33,112 nt of DNA, taken from Candidatus Saccharimonadota bacterium (lineage in GTDB: Bacteria; Patescibacteriota; Saccharimonadia; Saccharimonadales; Saccharimonadaceae). Positions 32,358 to 33,112 of the stretch are shown here, in pieces. Location: positions 83,505-116,616 of the forward strand of contig JAFTBP010000007.1 of the NCBI GenBank assembly GCA_017455145.1, given 5' to 3'. The notes beneath the pieces were generated by a model. It searched no databases. It was given only the letters and a program-made list of their open reading frames with translations, and was not told the DNA's origin. Position 1 is the stretch's first letter; the number at the start of each line of letters is the position of its first letter. Position numbers and translations under genes: made by a program.

Positions 32358-32657
32358 GGCGACCAAGGCTCCACCCGCGTCAATGATATACTACATCGAT
32401 TCCCATTCTCACTGCCGTATTCAGGAAACGTAGGCAGAAACCCTGCAACAACTGACAATCAAGGAACATATGGCTCTTTTTGGAGCGCGGCGTCCACCTC
32501 CGCAATAACTGCAAGATACCTATTCACTACTAACAGAAAAATTATTCCCGACTATGATCAACCCGATAATAATAGCGCTAACTACAAAACATACGGTTTG
32601 TCTGCCCGTTGCGTCGTTGTGAAATTTACAACGACCTTCCCTGTTAATATTTATTAA
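32358..32657 (+). pseudogene. Silent cassette 3 (FISUMP-like C-terminus, most divergent)
   Basis: An open 99-codon segment ending TAA: GDQGSTRVNDILHRFPFSL, then a middle unlike the others (GRNPATTDNQ, GSFWSAASTSAITARYLF) and NYKTYGLSARCVVV with an extra tail KFTTTFPVNIY. A longer frame exists upstream but runs out of phase through cassette 2, so it is not a real start. Confidence 0.75.
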
Positions 32658-32806
32658 ATATTATGCTTGAGCTTGCAAAACTGAGTGTACCTCTGAGAAA
32701 ATAGGGCTGGGTGTGGAGTACTGGTAGAAGTTGTAGTAAGCCAAGAAGGCCTACTACAAACAAATTGACCCAGATAAATTTGTGGCTTTCTTGAGAAAGG
32801 AGGTGC

Positions 32807-32875
32807 ATGCTTGGATTTACCATTTATATTGGCAAGTACAACTTTACCCTTAATATCAAAAAAGCCCGCCAGTAG
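32807..32875 (+). CDS. Candidate 22-residue micro-gene between cassettes 3 and 4
   Basis: AAAGGAGG (32797-32803) precedes ATG 32807 (3-nt spacing, tight) or a TTG 4 nt later in another frame. The ATG frame encodes MLGFTIYIGKYNFTLNIKK plus ARQ, an alternating beta-like pattern. A hairpin TTGTAGTA..TACTACAA lies about 60 nt upstream, and terminator hairpins flank the end. No family recognised. Confidence 0.4.
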   Translation: MLGFTIYIGKYNFTLNIKKARQ

Positions 32876-32882
32876 GGCGGGC
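32858..32882 (-). terminator. Minus-strand terminator-like hairpin
   Basis: GCCCGCC-loop-GGCGGGC, with an A-run on the + side giving TTTTTT on the minus strand. No minus-strand gene is seen to its right inside the window. Confidence 0.55.
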
Positions 32883-32897
32883 CAGTAACACCCTTTG

Positions 32898-32924
32898 GAA
32901 GCGAAATCTGGATCGCTTCTTTTA
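32898..32924 (+). terminator. Plus-strand terminator-like hairpin
   Basis: GAAGCGA (32898-32904) with TCGCTTC (32913-32919), then TTTTAT; it would end a transcript covering the micro-gene. Confidence 0.6.
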
Positions 32925-32972
32925 TGATTTTAGGTTATCATACTTATGTTAAAATTGCAACTGCTACGCCAT

Positions 32973-33112
32973 GGCGACCAAGGCTCCACCCGCGTCAATG
33001 ATATACTCCATCAATTCCCATTCTCACTGCCGTATTCGGGGACTGTAGCTAAAGGCTCTGGTGCTACCGCCAATCAAAGTGCATACGGTTACTGGTGGTC
33101 ACAGGGTGCTAA
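32973..33112 (+). pseudogene. Silent cassette 4, cut by window end
   Basis: GDQGSTRVNDILHQFPFSL again, then SGTVAKGSGATANQSAYG and YWWSQGA where the window stops. An ATG at 32971 is out of frame with the cassette. First 60 nt identical to cassette 1. Confidence 0.7.

Noticed and set aside
32088..32657. A 189-codon coding sequence covering cassettes 2 and 3
   Set aside because: Its first half reads cassette 2 out of frame and gives a low-complexity Ser/Pro-rich product; only the cassette 3 part is protein-like.
25396..33112. Diversity-generating retroelement template/variable repeats
   Set aside because: Differences between cassettes include T/C and C/G changes (for example GTT to GCT, CCC to GTC) and are not confined to template adenines; no reverse transcriptase gene is in the window.

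Overview
This window looks like a chromosomal segment of a Patescibacteria/CPR bacterium, most likely Saccharibacteria (TM7). Pointers are moderate GC, dense packing with 4-nt ATGA overlaps, the standard code (TGA ends genes at ATGA junctions), a DUF3048 protein, a PEGA-domain protein, a class D/E-like sortase, a TraD-type ATPase with the N-terminal region usual in CPR, a DUF5674 protein, and very short DUF-like neighbours. The taxonomic call is inference from gene content.

Layout. 1-2.2 kb: end of exonuclease III, a YjeF-C/ribokinase-like protein and a convergent GT4 glycosyltransferase. 2.3-9.7 kb: an envelope-lipid region with an SDR oxidoreductase, tRNA-Leu(CAA), an LPG-synthase-TM/flippase-like membrane protein, two PlsC-type acyltransferases, two GT8 glycosyltransferases, an AMP-dependent acyl ligase and an overlapping acyl carrier protein. 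The set suggests loading of (probably scavenged) fatty acids onto ACP, acylation, and sugar transfer to lipids. 9.7-17 kb: sortase, PEGA protein, a Lys/Glu-rich membrane protein, gltX, a DUF3048 protein and a small unknown protein. 17.1-20.3 kb: tRNA-Glu(CTC) cotranscribed with der, then a PIN-PhoH protein. 20.4-22.4 kb: two candidate structured ncRNAs with consensus promoters, dprA, a DUF3800 fragment and pth; base skew here is opposite to the surroundings. 22.4-30.6 kb: topA with an in-frame palindromic insertion, a small unknown gene, a sigma-region-4/HARE-HTH regulator, a TraD-like ATPase and an unknown gene.

25.4 kb and 32.1-33.1 kb: four copies, all on the + strand, of a startless C-terminal fragment of a surface-type domain resembling FISUMP (endings such as SVRCVAQ). 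Their 5' ends are nearly identical (about 60 nt), the middles vary strongly, and the 3' ends are conserved. Frames are open but no copy has its own start. They look like silent donor cassettes for recombination into an expressed gene outside the window. The last 2.5 kb also holds a two-gene DUF5674 module between direct repeats and a same-strand array of the word CCCTGTT. This is the best candidate for an undescribed system here.

Expression signals. The promoter consensus is TTGACa/t-N17-TGnTATAAT. At least ten genes have the -10 box only 6-8 nt before the start codon and no Shine-Dalgarno, implying leaderless mRNAs. Others carry leaders with a strong AGGAGG. At two loci (24936 and 25820) a leaderless micro-ORF sits at the predicted transcription start and runs into the Shine-Dalgarno region of the next gene.
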